A DNA stretch of 64,000 nt from Streptomyces cadmiisoli (GCF_003261055.1 NZ_CP030073.1:62001-126000); one strand, 5' to 3'; positions 53,243 through 61,287 are shown, counted from the first letter of the stretch. Translations and numbers: made by a program. The notes: a model not told the origin generated them from the letters alone.

Positions 53243-53796
53243 CAACGTTCCGCGCGGGTCGCCCTTCGCACTGGGCTCCGCAGGGGCGAACTCCTCGGCC
53301 TGCACTGGGAAGACCTCGACCTCGACGGCGGCACGGCCAGCATTCACCGCTCCCTCCAGCGCACCCGCACCGACGGGCTGACCGTCCTGCACACCAAGAC
53401 CCGAGCCTCCGAACGCCGTATCGCCCTCCCCACTGAGTGCATCCACTCGCTGAAGAGCCACAGGAAGCGACAGCAGGAAGAGCGCCAGGCCGCCGGAGTG
53501 GGCTGGACGGACAGCGGGCTCGTCTTCACCACCCGAACCGGCAGCCCGACCCCGCCAACCTCACACGCCGCTTCGGCCGCCTCCTCAATCGGGCAGGGCT
53601 CCGGCACATCCGCTTCCACGACCTTCGCCACTCCACCGCCACCCTGCTCCTGGAGCAGGGCATTGACCTCGTCGTGATCAAGGAACTCCTCGGCCACGCC
53701 CACATCGGCGTCACCGCCACTGTCTACGCCCACGTCCGACTCCGCCTCCAGCGAGATGCCATCGACCTCCTCGGCCGCGCCCTTGACCGCCCCTGA
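53243..53796 (+). pseudogene. tyrosine integrase remnant, catalytic half
   Basis: Starts at the equivalent of ALHTGLRKGELLGLRWEDLDL of the complete integrase (here ALRTGLRRGELLGLHWEDLDL, with the first catalytic Arg) and continues with TKTRASERRIALPTEC. After a one-base frameshift near 53540 it goes on with RAGLRHIRFHDLRHSTATLLLEQG and KELLGHAHIGVTATVYAHVRLRLQRDAIDLL to the stop at 53794-53796. The N-terminal half is missing. It is the integrase end of an older element whose toxin/immunity module follows at 53950-54749. Confidence 0.8.
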
Positions 53797-53803
53797 CATA
53801 CGT

Positions 53804-53846
53804 ACGGCAACGGCGGCGGACGCATGGTGTCCGCCGCCGTTGCCGT
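53804..53846. terminator. 17-bp perfect hairpin overlapping the module 3 arm repeat
   Basis: ACGGCAACGGCGGCGGA (53804-53820) pairs with TCCGCCGCCGTTGCCGT (53830-53846), 9-base loop. The right arm includes the first part of the GTTGCCGTCA repeat. Lies between convergent integrase and immunity genes like the other module terminators. Confidence 0.7.
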
Positions 53847-53861
53847 CAACTACTGCCGTCA
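53839..53861 (+). repeat. paired GTTGCCGTCA/TGCCGTCA repeat (integrase-proximal arm, module 3)
   Basis: GTTGCCGTCA-N5-TGCCGTCA, base for base the same as the copy at 60995-61017 next to the complete integrase. Confidence 0.7.
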
Positions 53862-53949
53862 GGGGCGCTCAGGAACGCCGGGCCACACAAGGGAAACCAA
53901 GCCAAATTCGCAATGGCAACCCTTCGTCGCGCGCTTCCGCTTTGCGCCG

Positions 53950-54342
53950 TCAGAAGCTCCCTGATGCGTACGCAGAGATCCGCAAGATCGTCGCTTCGTC
54001 CGCGACACCTCGAAGCCTTACGGAATCGGATTCGGCGGAGAACTGAAGCAAGCCGCTCTTTTGCACCTTCAGGTCACACAAAGAGTTGGTCGCCAGTCTG
54101 TCAATCGAGATCTCATGCAGACCGCCAAAGGAGACTTCGAGCTGAACCACGTTCATGCCATCGCGCCGCCATTTCGCAGGGGGCTGCCCTGGGAAAGTGG
54201 GAAGATCGAATCGCAGGCGAAGCGTAGGACCATTCGGACTCAAGCAGATCTCTTCGATGCGTACACCCTCGAGCGCAGGTACGTCTTCTCCGTAGATAGC
54301 CAGCACCGGCTTCGGGTTGCTGATGGCGTCAATCCACTGCAA
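53950..54342 (-). CDS. Imm50-like immunity protein of displaced module 3
   Basis: 130 residues; TTG at 54342 with GAGAGG eight bases upstream. WIDAISNPKPVLAIYGEDVPALEGVRIEEICLSPNGPTLRLRFDLPTFPGQPPAKWRRDGMNVVQLEVSFGGLHEISIDRL follows the Imm50 pattern (NP.. LxxxYG..P.L.GVxL.EIxL...GP.L.LRFDLP.FP..PPxKW). It is separated from the toxin-tip stop by 14 bases. The cognate toxin is the HNH-type tip upstream. Since the pair is cut off from an RHS gene, the gene may now act only as orphan immunity. Confidence 0.75.
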   Translation of the reverse strand: MQWIDAISNPKPVLAIYGEDVPALEGVRIEEICLSPNGPTLRLRFDLPTFPGQPPAKWRRDGMNVVQLEVSFGGLHEISIDRLATNSLCDLKVQKSGLLQFSAESDSVRLRGVADEATILRISAYASGSF

Positions 54343-54356
54343 CTCAAATATCCTCT

Positions 54357-54749
54357 CTAGTACTCGTAATGCTGAGCCGTACCCGGGACTTTCCCAGTCC
54401 TTGGATTGCTGTACGGGCGGACATTGAAATGCGCCCCTTGATCGCCCACGCCCCCTTCGCCGTAGTAGTGGCCGTATGAATGATCCTGAATGATCACGCG
54501 ATCGCCGCCGCCACGCGTGAATACGTATTCGCGGGTCATCACTCGAGTTCCGTCGGGATTCAAGATGTTTTCCCCCTTACGGTTCGTCATCGGCACCATG
54601 TTCAACTCGTCAGGCTGCTGGCCGTTCGGAATCCCAAGATCCCTCTTCGCCGCCCTGAAGGCCGAACTACGACTCGGAAGGGTCCGAACCTCGGGTACAC
54701 AGTTGCTGTTGTGAACAAGTACCGGCGTGGTCCCAGCGAGCACATAGTA
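54357..54749 (-). pseudogene. displaced RHS toxin tip with HNH/Endo VII-like domain (module 3)
   Basis: Frame opens in the HINT tail (HTYYVLAGTTPVLVHNSN) and runs to GTAQHYEY. TLPSRSSAFRAAKRDLGIPNGQQPDELN, then REYVFTRGGGDRVIIQDHSYGHYYGEGGVGDQGAHFNVRPYSNPR holds the ordered E, H, H, H residues (REY, QDHS, YGHYYG, AHFN) of the Tox-HNH-EHHH nuclease group. An in-frame TAG stands directly before the CAC ACG TAC codons, contributed by the spacer, so the tip has no start of its own. A cut-off DNase tip available for recombination with an RHS gene. Confidence 0.75.
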
Positions 54750-54756
54750 CGTGTGC
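54740..54756. other. 17-bp palindromic core, displaced end of locus B element
   Basis: GCACATAGTACGTGTGC, identical to the copy at 61657-61673 within the resident RHS gene. GCACA and TGTGC are inverted around TAGTACG. Left side continues as toxin tip, right side as element spacer. Confidence 0.65.
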
Positions 54757-54846
54757 TACGCGGCCCCTCTCTACCTGCGTTTTCGCAGGTCAAGTGGTAT
54801 TCGGTGGTCCGCTGAGGTACGGGTTCGGCCGGGGTTGTTCGTGGTT
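54757..54846. other. 90-bp element-end spacer with hairpin
   Basis: Sequence related to 2534-2623 over its length. Contains ACCTGCG-TTTT-CGCAGGT (54773-54790), a perfect 7-bp stem. Provides stop codons in the frame of the tip. Interpreted as the terminal sequence of the integrative element. Confidence 0.55.
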
Positions 54847-54868
54847 GTTGCCGTCACTACTGCCGTCA
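54847..54868 (+). repeat. GTTGCCGTCA/TGCCGTCA repeat (distal arm, locus B)
   Basis: GTTGCCGTCA-N4-TGCCGTCA, one base shorter between the halves than the copy at 60995-61017; 90 bp from the core ending at 54756. Confidence 0.7.
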
Positions 54869-55369
54869 AGGGTCTTGGCGACCAGGCACGCCCGGTCGCC
54901 TCTCGGCGGTCGTTTGTCGGGGCGGCCCTCGGTATGCGGGCGGCGGGGCTTGTGCGTCGGTCAGCCTCGCCGCGTGGGAGCCGGGGCGGGAATGGTCGCC
55001 GGGGGTGGCCGGGGGCTTTGCTCCCCGCCGGAGGCGACGTCGGCCACCGCCCTCGGTGAGCCGGCGACGGGTGTTGAGGGTCGGCCCCCTGGTCGGCCCT
55101 GTGCCTGCGATCCGGCCGTAGGACGGTCGTAGGCGATAGCTTGCTGCGCAACGCGCCCGGACGCCATGCCTGCAACTTGTCTCCTATGGAGCCGTGTTGA
55201 TCCAGGCTCATGCCCGAGACCGGCACCTCGATGCGGCTTGGCACGGGCGTCAGTACCTCGTCCTACTGCGGGTCGGTCGGCGACGGCGGCCAGCCTCGGC
55301 GGGCGGGGCCCGCCTTGAACCTCGAAGAGAAAATCTGAACGCACGCCCCGGGCCACGCGCCACGGCGGG
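54869..55369. other. non-coding GC-rich region of the element
   Basis: No supported gene; contains GC-rich short inverted repeats such as GGGGGCTTTGCTCCCC near 55011. By position, between the distal arm and the regulator, it could contain the single-strand or double-strand origin of the RepSA replicon, but no origin motif can be recognised by eye. Confidence 0.35.
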
Positions 55370-55825
55370 TCAGTGGCCCCGGTCGCTGACGTCCGACTCC
55401 AAGGCCTCGACGCGGCCACGAAGGTCGGCGATCTGCTGAGCAGCCTCGGCCAGCGCTCGTTCCAGCGCCTCGACGCGGGCCGTCGTCCCGCCGGCGGGTG
55501 CGGTCGCCTCCGGACCGTCGGGGCCATCGGGGTAGTCGCGGTGGGCGACGAAGGCGCCCTTGCCGGGGCGGGAGACCGCCCACCCGTCCTGCTTCAGCAG
55601 GGCCATGGCCTTCTGCACGGTCAGGCTCGACGCCCCGAACTCCCGCATCAACACGGCCTGCGTCGGCAGCGCGTCACCCGGCCGCAGCCCACCGGAGCGG
55701 ATCCGCTCGCGCACGGTCTCGGCGATGACCTCGAACGTCAGCGATACCCCGCCACCGGCCAGCCTGCGCCCGCGCCGCCCCACCACCACGCCGCTCACCC
55801 CGCTTTCCACGCCCTCTACCAGCAC
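55370..55825 (-). CDS. GntR-family regulator (KorSA-like)
   Basis: Up to 151 residues, with GTG at 55825 as first start; later GTGs are possible. SLTFEVIAETVRERIRSGGLRPGDALPTQAVLMREFGASSLTVQKAMALLKQDGWAVSRPGKGAFVA is a complete GntR winged helix. The C-terminal GTTARVEALERALAEAAQQIADLRGRVEALESDV is a coiled coil for dimerisation rather than a ligand-binding domain. In pSAM2-type elements such a regulator (KorSA) represses replication and transfer genes. It is divergent from repSA here, with about 280 bp to the likely Rep start, which suits repression of rep. Confidence 0.8.
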   Translation of the reverse strand: MLVEGVESGVSGVVVGRRGRRLAGGGVSLTFEVIAETVRERIRSGGLRPGDALPTQAVLMREFGASSLTVQKAMALLKQDGWAVSRPGKGAFVAHRDYPDGPDGPEATAPAGGTTARVEALERALAEAAQQIADLRGRVEALESDVSDRGH

Positions 55826-56103
55826 AATCCGGCCCGTCCAAACCGGGAAACCGGCCCCACACTACCCGCGTCCCACCGCCAGCAGAAAGGAATGAGGAGG
55901 GATGCACTTGAATGCGCCTGTCAGACGATGTTAACGTCACGCACCCGTCGGTGATCACCACCGCGCCCCGCCGACCATCCCCTGGTCCGGCCCCCGCGCC
56001 CAACTCCGAGGCGCCCCGTTCCCCTGTGAGCCGATCACTTCGGCCTGCCCACGTGCCCCGCGCCGTACCGCTTCCGCGTACTCGCCGAAAGGCCTCTTCT
56101 CGC

Positions 56104-57494
56104 ATGTCCGCACAGCTCCAACTTCCGTACTCCACGACCGTTCCAGCCGCCTCGCGTCCGACGTCGCCGTTCACGGCACCGACCTGCCCGGCAGACGTCA
56201 CCGCCTCTGCCGCTGCAGGGCGGGCGCTGGAGCGTCGCGCCAGGCTCACCGCCAAGCTGGCCAAGCTCGCCGCCACCGGCCAACTCCCACCCCTCGCACG
56301 GCAGATAGCCGGACTCGGCGGATGCGCGCACCCGATCCGCCTCACCGGGCACCGCACCCGCCTGGACACCGCGACCGGTGAGATCCTCGACCACTTCGAC
56401 TCCAGTCGGCTCCCGGCAGGCGAACTGCTGGTCCGCTGCGGCAACCGTCGCGCGACCCGCTGTCCGGCCTGCTCCACCGTCTACCGCTACGACACCTACC
56501 AACTCATCGCCGCAGGCCTGCGCGGCGGCAAGACCGTCCCCGCCAGCGTTGCCGCCCACCCGCGCGTGTTCGCCACCCTCACCGCACCCGGCTTCGGGCC
56601 CGTCCACAACCAGCCCGACACCGGCCGCTGCCACTGCGGCCACTCCCACCCGGACGACGACCCGCTCCTGGGTACGCCGCTCGATCCCGAGCGGTACGAC
56701 TACGCGGGCGCGGTGCTGTGGAACGCGCACGCCCCGGCCCTGTGGGCCCGCTTCACTACCCACCTGCGCCGCGAGATCGCCAAGGCCGCCGGGCTCACGC
56801 AACGGACCCTGCGGGACCACGCCACGCTCTCGTACGCGAAGGTGGCCGAGTACCAGAAACGGGGCCAGGTCCACTTTCACGCCGTCATCCGCCTCGACGG
56901 ACCCACCGGCCCCACCAGCACCCCGCCCGCCTGGGCCAGCGTCCAGCTCCTCGACCACGCCGTCCGCGCTGCCGCCGCACGCACCCGCGTCCATCACGAG
57001 GGCGAACCGCCGAAGCAACCACAGCCCGCCAGGGACATCTCCGCGTCCCAGCCCGAAAACTCAGATCGGGCAGGACGGTTGGTATTCCGGTTCGGGCGAC
57101 AGATCGACGTCCGCGCGATCCGCGGCACCGACTTCACCGGTAGCGGCCCGGTCACCGAGCGGCACGTCGCCGGCTACATCGCCAAGTACGCCACCAAGGG
57201 CGCCGAGACCACCACCGGCACCCTCGACCACCGACTCCGCCTCCTCGCCGAGCTGCACAAGTACGACATCACTGACCACGCCCGCCGCATGATCCACACA
57301 GCCTGGCACCTCGCCACCAACCGCCGGCACGCCCACCTCCGCCTGCGTCAATGGGCCCACATGCTCGGCTTCCGCGGCCACTTCTCCACCCGCACCCGCC
57401 GCTACTCCACCACCCTCGCCCACCTCCGAGCCGAACGCACCGCCTGGCGAACCGGCCGACCCGAAACCCAGACCCCAACCCCGGCGTCGGCTGA
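56104..57494 (+). pseudogene. repSA: replication initiator RepSA, 5' part, interrupted by IS
   Basis: ATG at 56104 is preferred; the frame is open from 55912. Rolling-circle initiator of the pSAM2 type: TARLAKLAATGQLPPLA-like helices, GCAHPIRLTGHRTRLD, CGNRRATRCPACSTVYRYDTYQLIAAGL (zinc-binding CxxC pair), CHCGHSHP and the HUH motif QVHFHAVIRLDG. RHVAGYIAKYATKGAE holds the Y-x-x-K nicking motif. The frame is broken after TPTPASAE by the IS at 57495. Joining base 57494 to 59153 (removing IS and one TGA) continues the frame without change to 59498. Until the IS leaves, replication of the element should be defective. Confidence 0.85.
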
Positions 57495-57637
57495 GAAGCC
57501 GTATCTCAACCGATCATGGAACGTGCGGGTCGAACAGGTTTCCCGCCGGGGTGATCTTCCCGTTGTGCGCGCATGAAGACAGGGCCTCTCGGTAGCTCGG
57601 GGATGCGAATCTAACCAAGCAATGCCGGGAGGCCCTG

Positions 57638-58558
57638 GTGTCGTTGTTGTACGCGTCCGAGCCCGTGCAGTTCAACTCGGCTGCTCTATCGTGTGATTGC
57701 CTCGCGCACGTGTACGGCAACGCGGCCGATCATCCCGATCGGGAACGCCGGTATCCGTCGGACATGACGGACTCGGAGTGGGCGGCCATCCGGCCGTTGC
57801 TGCCGGTGCCGGCCTGGCTCCAGGGCCGGGGCGGGCAGCCGGAAGCCTACTGCCACCGCCAACTGCTGGACGCGATCCGCTACCTGGTCGCGGGCGGTAT
57901 CTCGTGGCGGGCGATGCCCGCGGACTTCCCCGCCTGGGGCCGGGTCTACGCCTTCTTCCGCCGCTGGCGCGAGCACGGGCTGATCACCGAGTTCCACGAC
58001 CGGCTGCGCGGGAAGGTCCGTGAGCGCGAGGGCCGTGAGGCCGAGCCCACGGCGGGGATCATCGACGCGCAGTCGGTGCGGGCCGCCGCGACGGTGCCGG
58101 CCTCCTCACGCGGCTACGACGGCGGGAAGAAGGTGCCCGGGCGAAAGCGGCACATCGTGACCGACACGCTCGGCCTGCTCCTGGTCGTCGCGGTCACCGC
58201 CGCGAACATCGGCGACCGGGACGCCGCCACGGGCCTGCTGAGGCGGCTGCGCCGTCTGCACCGCGACATCACCCTCGTCTGGGCCGACGGCGGCTACACC
58301 GGCTCCCTCGTCGACTGGTGCCGTCAGAAACTCGCGCTGACCTTGGAGATCGTCAAGCGCACCGATGACATGGAGGGTTTCGTGGTGCTGCCCAGGCGCT
58401 GGGTGGCAGAGCGCACGTTCGCGTGGTTGATGCATTCGCGTCGGCTGGCCCGGGACTACGAGACGTTGCCGGCCAGCAGCGAGGCACTGATCCGGTGGTC
58501 GATGGTCACGCGGATGAGCCGGCGTCTGGCACGGCCACGGGCCGCCGGCCGACGCTGA
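57638..58558 (+). CDS. IS5-family transposase
   Basis: 306 residues from GTG at 57638; an in-frame start near MTDSEWAAI (about residue 43) is also possible. MTDSEWAAIRPLLPVPAWLQGRGGQPEAYCHRQLLDAIRYLVAGGISWRAMPADFPAW is the N-terminal domain. GIIDAQSVRAAATVPASSRGYDGGKKVPGRKRHIVTDTLGLLL holds the first Asp. LVWADGGYTGSLVDWC holds the second and VLPRRWVAERTFAWLMHSRRLARDYE the Glu. All catalytic residues are present, so it is probably active. The 3' end overlaps the opposite-strand passenger by 53 bases. Confidence 0.92.
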   Translation: MSLLYASEPVQFNSAALSCDCLAHVYGNAADHPDRERRYPSDMTDSEWAAIRPLLPVPAWLQGRGGQPEAYCHRQLLDAIRYLVAGGISWRAMPADFPAWGRVYAFFRRWREHGLITEFHDRLRGKVREREGREAEPTAGIIDAQSVRAAATVPASSRGYDGGKKVPGRKRHIVTDTLGLLLVVAVTAANIGDRDAATGLLRRLRRLHRDITLVWADGGYTGSLVDWCRQKLALTLEIVKRTDDMEGFVVLPRRWVAERTFAWLMHSRRLARDYETLPASSEALIRWSMVTRMSRRLARPRAAGRR

Positions 58559-59033
58559 ACGCCCCCGACGTCTCCTGCACGAGCCACCCGCGCTCCGCCA
58601 GGCGCCGGGCCTTCGAGCGCACCCCCTCGACCTTCGCCGACGTTGTCTCCAAGCCCAGCAAAGCCGTGATCTCCCTGGCCTTCAGCGACCCCTGGTCCGC
58701 CGGCTGCCGCTCCTCCAGCACACCAAGAATCCGCTGGTAGTCCGGCGCCAGCACCCTCACCGGCAGTCCTTCGCGCCAAGGCGGCACGATCGAACCCGGC
58801 ACCGGCGAGAGCGCGGTTTCCTGCTCTGCCTCGGTCTCGGTCACGGCGGTGGTCTCGGCAGCCGAAGCTGCCAGGGCCTCGACCAGTTCCTCCCGCGCGA
58901 TCACCCGCCGGTCCAGGTCGATCTCTGCGGCCTCCAACACCCCAGCCAGCCGCGCGACTTCCTCCCGCAGCCCTTCCACCCGCACCCGGGCTGCTGTCTC
59001 CCGCTCCTCCAGAATTCCCAGCACCGACGCCAT
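58506..59033 (-). CDS. IS5-associated passenger protein, coiled coil plus winged-helix-like domain
   Basis: 175 residues from ATG at 59033 (GAGGGG upstream; an earlier GTG at 59051 exists). MASVLGILEERETAARVRVEGLREEVARLAGVLEAAEIDLDRRVIAREELVEAL is a coiled coil. A Thr/Glu-rich linker and IVPPWREGLPVRVLAPDYQRILGVLEER follow, then LKAREITALLGLETTSAKVEGVRSKARRLAERGWLVQ, a likely helix-turn-helix. Homologous over its length to 650-1150, which also sits convergent to an IS5 transposase. Entirely inside the terminal repeats, so it moves with the element. A role in target choice or transposition control is inferred; no family name known. Confidence 0.75.
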   Translation of the reverse strand: MASVLGILEERETAARVRVEGLREEVARLAGVLEAAEIDLDRRVIAREELVEALAASAAETTAVTETEAEQETALSPVPGSIVPPWREGLPVRVLAPDYQRILGVLEERQPADQGSLKAREITALLGLETTSAKVEGVRSKARRLAERGWLVQETSGAFSVGRRPVAVPDAGSSA

Positions 59034-59152
59034 CGCGCACCCCTCGATCACGGAGCCGAAACAAGACGCCGCATGCCTCCCTCATTCTGAGCTAGACCAT
59101 GCCTGACCAGCGAAAATCAAGCGATCATGTTCGGTTGAGATACGGCTTCTGA

Positions 59153-59498
59153 GACGCAGACCGGCCAGACGGACGGCAGTCAGGTCAGCAACGACGCCGG
59201 ACACCCCACTGACCTGGCCGCCGGTCGCCGTCCCGGTGGCCGCAATATCGACGGTCAAGGCGTGGATTCGGACACGACGCTGGTCATCTCCCACTGGCAG
59301 TTCGCCGGAACCGGCCTCCTGCCCGAACTCGAACACCTCGCCGACCTCCTGGCCGCAAAACGGCAGACCCAACCCGAGCAACCGACCCGAACCCGACGCT
59401 CGAAGCGCTCCGGTGACCGCGACGGTCAGTCCGGTCACCCGGTCGGTCACTCCACTGATCGGCTGACCAGCACTGTCCGGACGGGGGCCCTCGCGTGA
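59153..59498 (+). pseudogene. repSA: replication initiator RepSA, 3' part after the IS
   Basis: Continuation of the Rep frame: the codons ACG CAG ACC GGC follow on directly when the IS and one TGA are removed. The segment SDTTLVISHWQFAGTGLLPELEHLADLLAAKRQ is the typical C-terminal end of RepSA proteins. The stop at 59496-59498 overlaps the excisionase GTG (GTGA), the normal operon arrangement, which shows the locus was intact before the IS arrived. Confidence 0.85.
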
Positions 59499-59686
59499 CC
59501 GCCGGCACCGAACTCCTCACCGTCCCCCAGGTCATGGAACGCCTCCAACTCGGCCGCACCGCCGTCTACGACCTCATCCGCACCCGGCAACTCCCCTCCC
59601 TCACCCTCGGCCGCGCCCGCCGCATCCCCACCCACGCCCTCACCGACTTCATCCACACCCGCCTCGACCAGGAAGCCGCCGCCTGA
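59495..59686 (+). CDS. xis: excisionase, helix-turn-helix (MerR-like)
   Basis: 63 residues from GTG overlapping the rep stop. LLTVPQVMERLQLGRTAVYDLIRTRQLPSLTLGRARRIPTHALTDFIHTRL is the winged helix-turn-helix of small recombination directionality factors and pSAM2-type Xis. It would bend the att DNA and favour excision. The stop TGA overlaps the integrase ATG by one base, so both are made together. Together with Int and RepSA it forms the core of an actinobacterial integrative and conjugative element; transfer genes are not present here. Confidence 0.85.
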   Translation: MTAGTELLTVPQVMERLQLGRTAVYDLIRTRQLPSLTLGRARRIPTHALTDFIHTRLDQEAAA

Positions 59687-60993
59687 TGGCCACACCCCGC
59701 GACACCCCCGCCTGTCGCCGCACCCGCGCCAACGGCGACGGAACCGTCTACCAACGCAAGGACAGCCGCTGGGAAGCCGCCGGATACGTCCTCGCCCCCG
59801 GCAACACCCGCAAGCGCGTCCGCGTCTACGGCACCACCCGCAAGGAAGCCCTGGCCAAGCTCACCGAGAAGATCGCAGCCAGCAACCGCGGCCTCCCCGT
59901 CTCTTCCGCTCAGGGCAGCGTGGCCGCGTACCTGACGTACTGGCTGGAGAACGTCGCCGTCCACCACCTTCGCGAGAACACCCACACGCGATACGCCGCC
60001 TGCGTCGACCAGTACCTGATCCCCGGCCTGGGCAAGAAGAGGCTCACCAAGATCACCGCCAAGGACGTCCGCACCTGGCTCAACCAGCTCCGCACCACCT
60101 GCCAGTGCTGCACCCGCGGCCTCGACACCGCCCGCGACCAGCCCCGCTGCTGCGCCGCCGGAGCATGCTGCTCCAAGCGGCTCTCCCCACTGACGCTCAC
60201 GTACATCCACTCCGTACTCAAGTCCGCCTTGGAGCACGCCGTCCGCGAGGAAGAGATCCCGCGCAACGTCGCCCGCAACGTCCGCACCGGCACACCCCGG
60301 CCCCGACGCTTCGAACCCCTCTCCGCCGACGAAGCCCGCCAGCTCCTCACCACCACGCAAGATCACCGGTTGCACGCGCTGTTCGAACTCGCCCTCCACA
60401 CCGGACTGCGCAAGGGCGAACTCCTCGGCCTTCGCTGGGAAGACCTCGACCTCGGCTCGGGCACCGCCGCCATCCGTCGCACCCTTCAGCGCACCAGCGC
60501 AGGCGGGCTCACCACACTGCCCACCAAGACCCGGGCCTCCGAGCGCCGCATCGCCCTCCCCACCCGCTGCATCCAGTCGCTGAAGCACCACCACGAACAG
60601 CAGCAGCACGAGCGTGAGGCCGCAGGCACCACGTGGCAGCACAACGGGCACGTCTTCACCACTCCCCAGGGCAGGCCGATCGACCCGACCAACCTCACCC
60701 GCACCTTCACCACGCTCCTCCGCCGCGCCGGCCTCCGCCGCATCCGCTTCCACGACCTCCGGCACTCGACCGCGACCCTGCTCCTGGAACAGGGCGTCGA
60801 ACTCGTCGTCATCAAGGAACTTCTCGGCCACGCCCACATCGGCGTCACCGCCACCGTCTACGCCCACGTCCGACTCCGCCTCCAGCGAGACGCCATCAAC
60901 ACCCTCAGCACCGCGCTCGACAGCCCGAAGACCACCGAGACGGCACGCTCCGATGGCGACGAACCGCCGCCCCGGAACGCCTTCGTCCGCTGA
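59686..60993 (+). CDS. int: tyrosine integrase of AICE type
   Basis: 435 residues, intact. N-terminal arm-binding part NGDGTVYQRKDSRWEAAGYVLAPGNTRKRVRVYG; SAM-like core-binding domain with the Cys-rich insert CQCCTRGLDTARDQPRCC typical of AICE integrases. Catalytic domain: HTGLRKGELLGLRWEDLDL (Arg I), a Lys in TKTRASERR, FHDLRHSTATLLLEQG (H-x-x-R), LLGHAHIGVTATVYAHVRLRLQ (His and Tyr nucleophile). Ends one base before the paired TGCCGTCA repeat. Three truncated relatives (1488, 6585, 53243) each stand at the same place relative to a repeat, terminator and immunity gene. Confidence 0.93.
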   Translation: MATPRDTPACRRTRANGDGTVYQRKDSRWEAAGYVLAPGNTRKRVRVYGTTRKEALAKLTEKIAASNRGLPVSSAQGSVAAYLTYWLENVAVHHLRENTHTRYAACVDQYLIPGLGKKRLTKITAKDVRTWLNQLRTTCQCCTRGLDTARDQPRCCAAGACCSKRLSPLTLTYIHSVLKSALEHAVREEEIPRNVARNVRTGTPRPRRFEPLSADEARQLLTTTQDHRLHALFELALHTGLRKGELLGLRWEDLDLGSGTAAIRRTLQRTSAGGLTTLPTKTRASERRIALPTRCIQSLKHHHEQQQHEREAAGTTWQHNGHVFTTPQGRPIDPTNLTRTFTTLLRRAGLRRIRFHDLRHSTATLLLEQGVELVVIKELLGHAHIGVTATVYAHVRLRLQRDAINTLSTALDSPKTTETARSDGDEPPPRNAFVR

Positions 60994-60994
60994 C

Positions 60995-61017
60995 GTTGCC
61001 GTCAACTACTGCCGTCA
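60995..61017 (+). repeat. paired GTTGCCGTCA/TGCCGTCA repeat (integrase-proximal arm, locus B)
   Basis: GTTGCCGTCA-N5-TGCCGTCA directly after int. With 54847-54868 it brackets the GntR-rep-xis-int segment as direct repeats, so it is either an arm-type binding site or an alternative att site. Confidence 0.7.
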
Positions 61018-61027
61018 CCCCACGCAA

Positions 61028-61058
61028 AAGCCCCACCAGGACACGCCTGGCGGGGCTT
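61028..61058. terminator. terminator between int and the immunity gene of locus B
   Basis: AAGCCCCACCAGG pairs with CCTGGCGGGGCTT (one imperfect pair) around a 5-base loop, at the same place as the hairpins at 1680, 7128 and 53804. Confidence 0.7.
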
Positions 61059-61089
61059 CAGATTTGCATGAGCGATCACATCACGGCAG

Positions 61090-61287
61090 TTAACTCCCAC
61101 CACCGAGTGGCAGATCCGGCAGGCCATCCAAGAGAGCCCTCACCTCATCCTTGGTCGCCCCTACGCGCGTCTGAAAGTCGCGGTCATCTCCGGTCTCAAG
61201 CGCTTCCATCATCAGCGCTTGAACCAGGAAGAATTCCGCTCTAGGCATCGTGATCACGATCTGCTCCCCGCGATCTTCTACGTGCAT
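61090..61287 (-). CDS. small immunity candidate for the locus B RHS toxin
   Basis: 65 residues from ATG at 61287, 14 bases after the RHS stop codon. MHVEDRGEQIVITMPRAEFFLVQALMMEALETGDDRDFQTRVGATKDEVRALLDGLPDL. One strand pair followed by three helices; no cysteines or membrane segment. Not a family I recognise. Position directly behind the toxin tip makes it the cognate immunity gene by analogy with the other three modules. Confidence 0.6.
   Translation of the reverse strand: MHVEDRGEQIVITMPRAEFFLVQALMMEALETGDDRDFQTRVGATKDEVRALLDGLPDLPLGGGS

Larger units (their letters stand above)
57495..59149 (+). mobile_element. IS5-family element with passenger gene, 1,655 bp
   Basis: Bounded by 24-bp inverted repeats with one mismatch: left GAAGCCGTATCTCAACCGA-T-CATG (57495-57518), right the complement (59126-59149). 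TGA lies on both sides (57492-57494, 59150-59152), a 3-bp TNA duplication as in the IS1031 group. Two convergent genes fill it: transposase and passenger. A hairpin with a GGGCCTC stem (57579-57592 / 57625-57637) lies just before the transposase start and may keep outside transcription from reading in. Confidence 0.9.

Noticed and set aside
54847..61017. tRNA gene as attachment site of the RepSA/Int element
   Set aside because: Most pSAM2-type elements use a tRNA gene, but no cloverleaf or T-loop sequence is seen at either end; the ends lie at RHS sequences.
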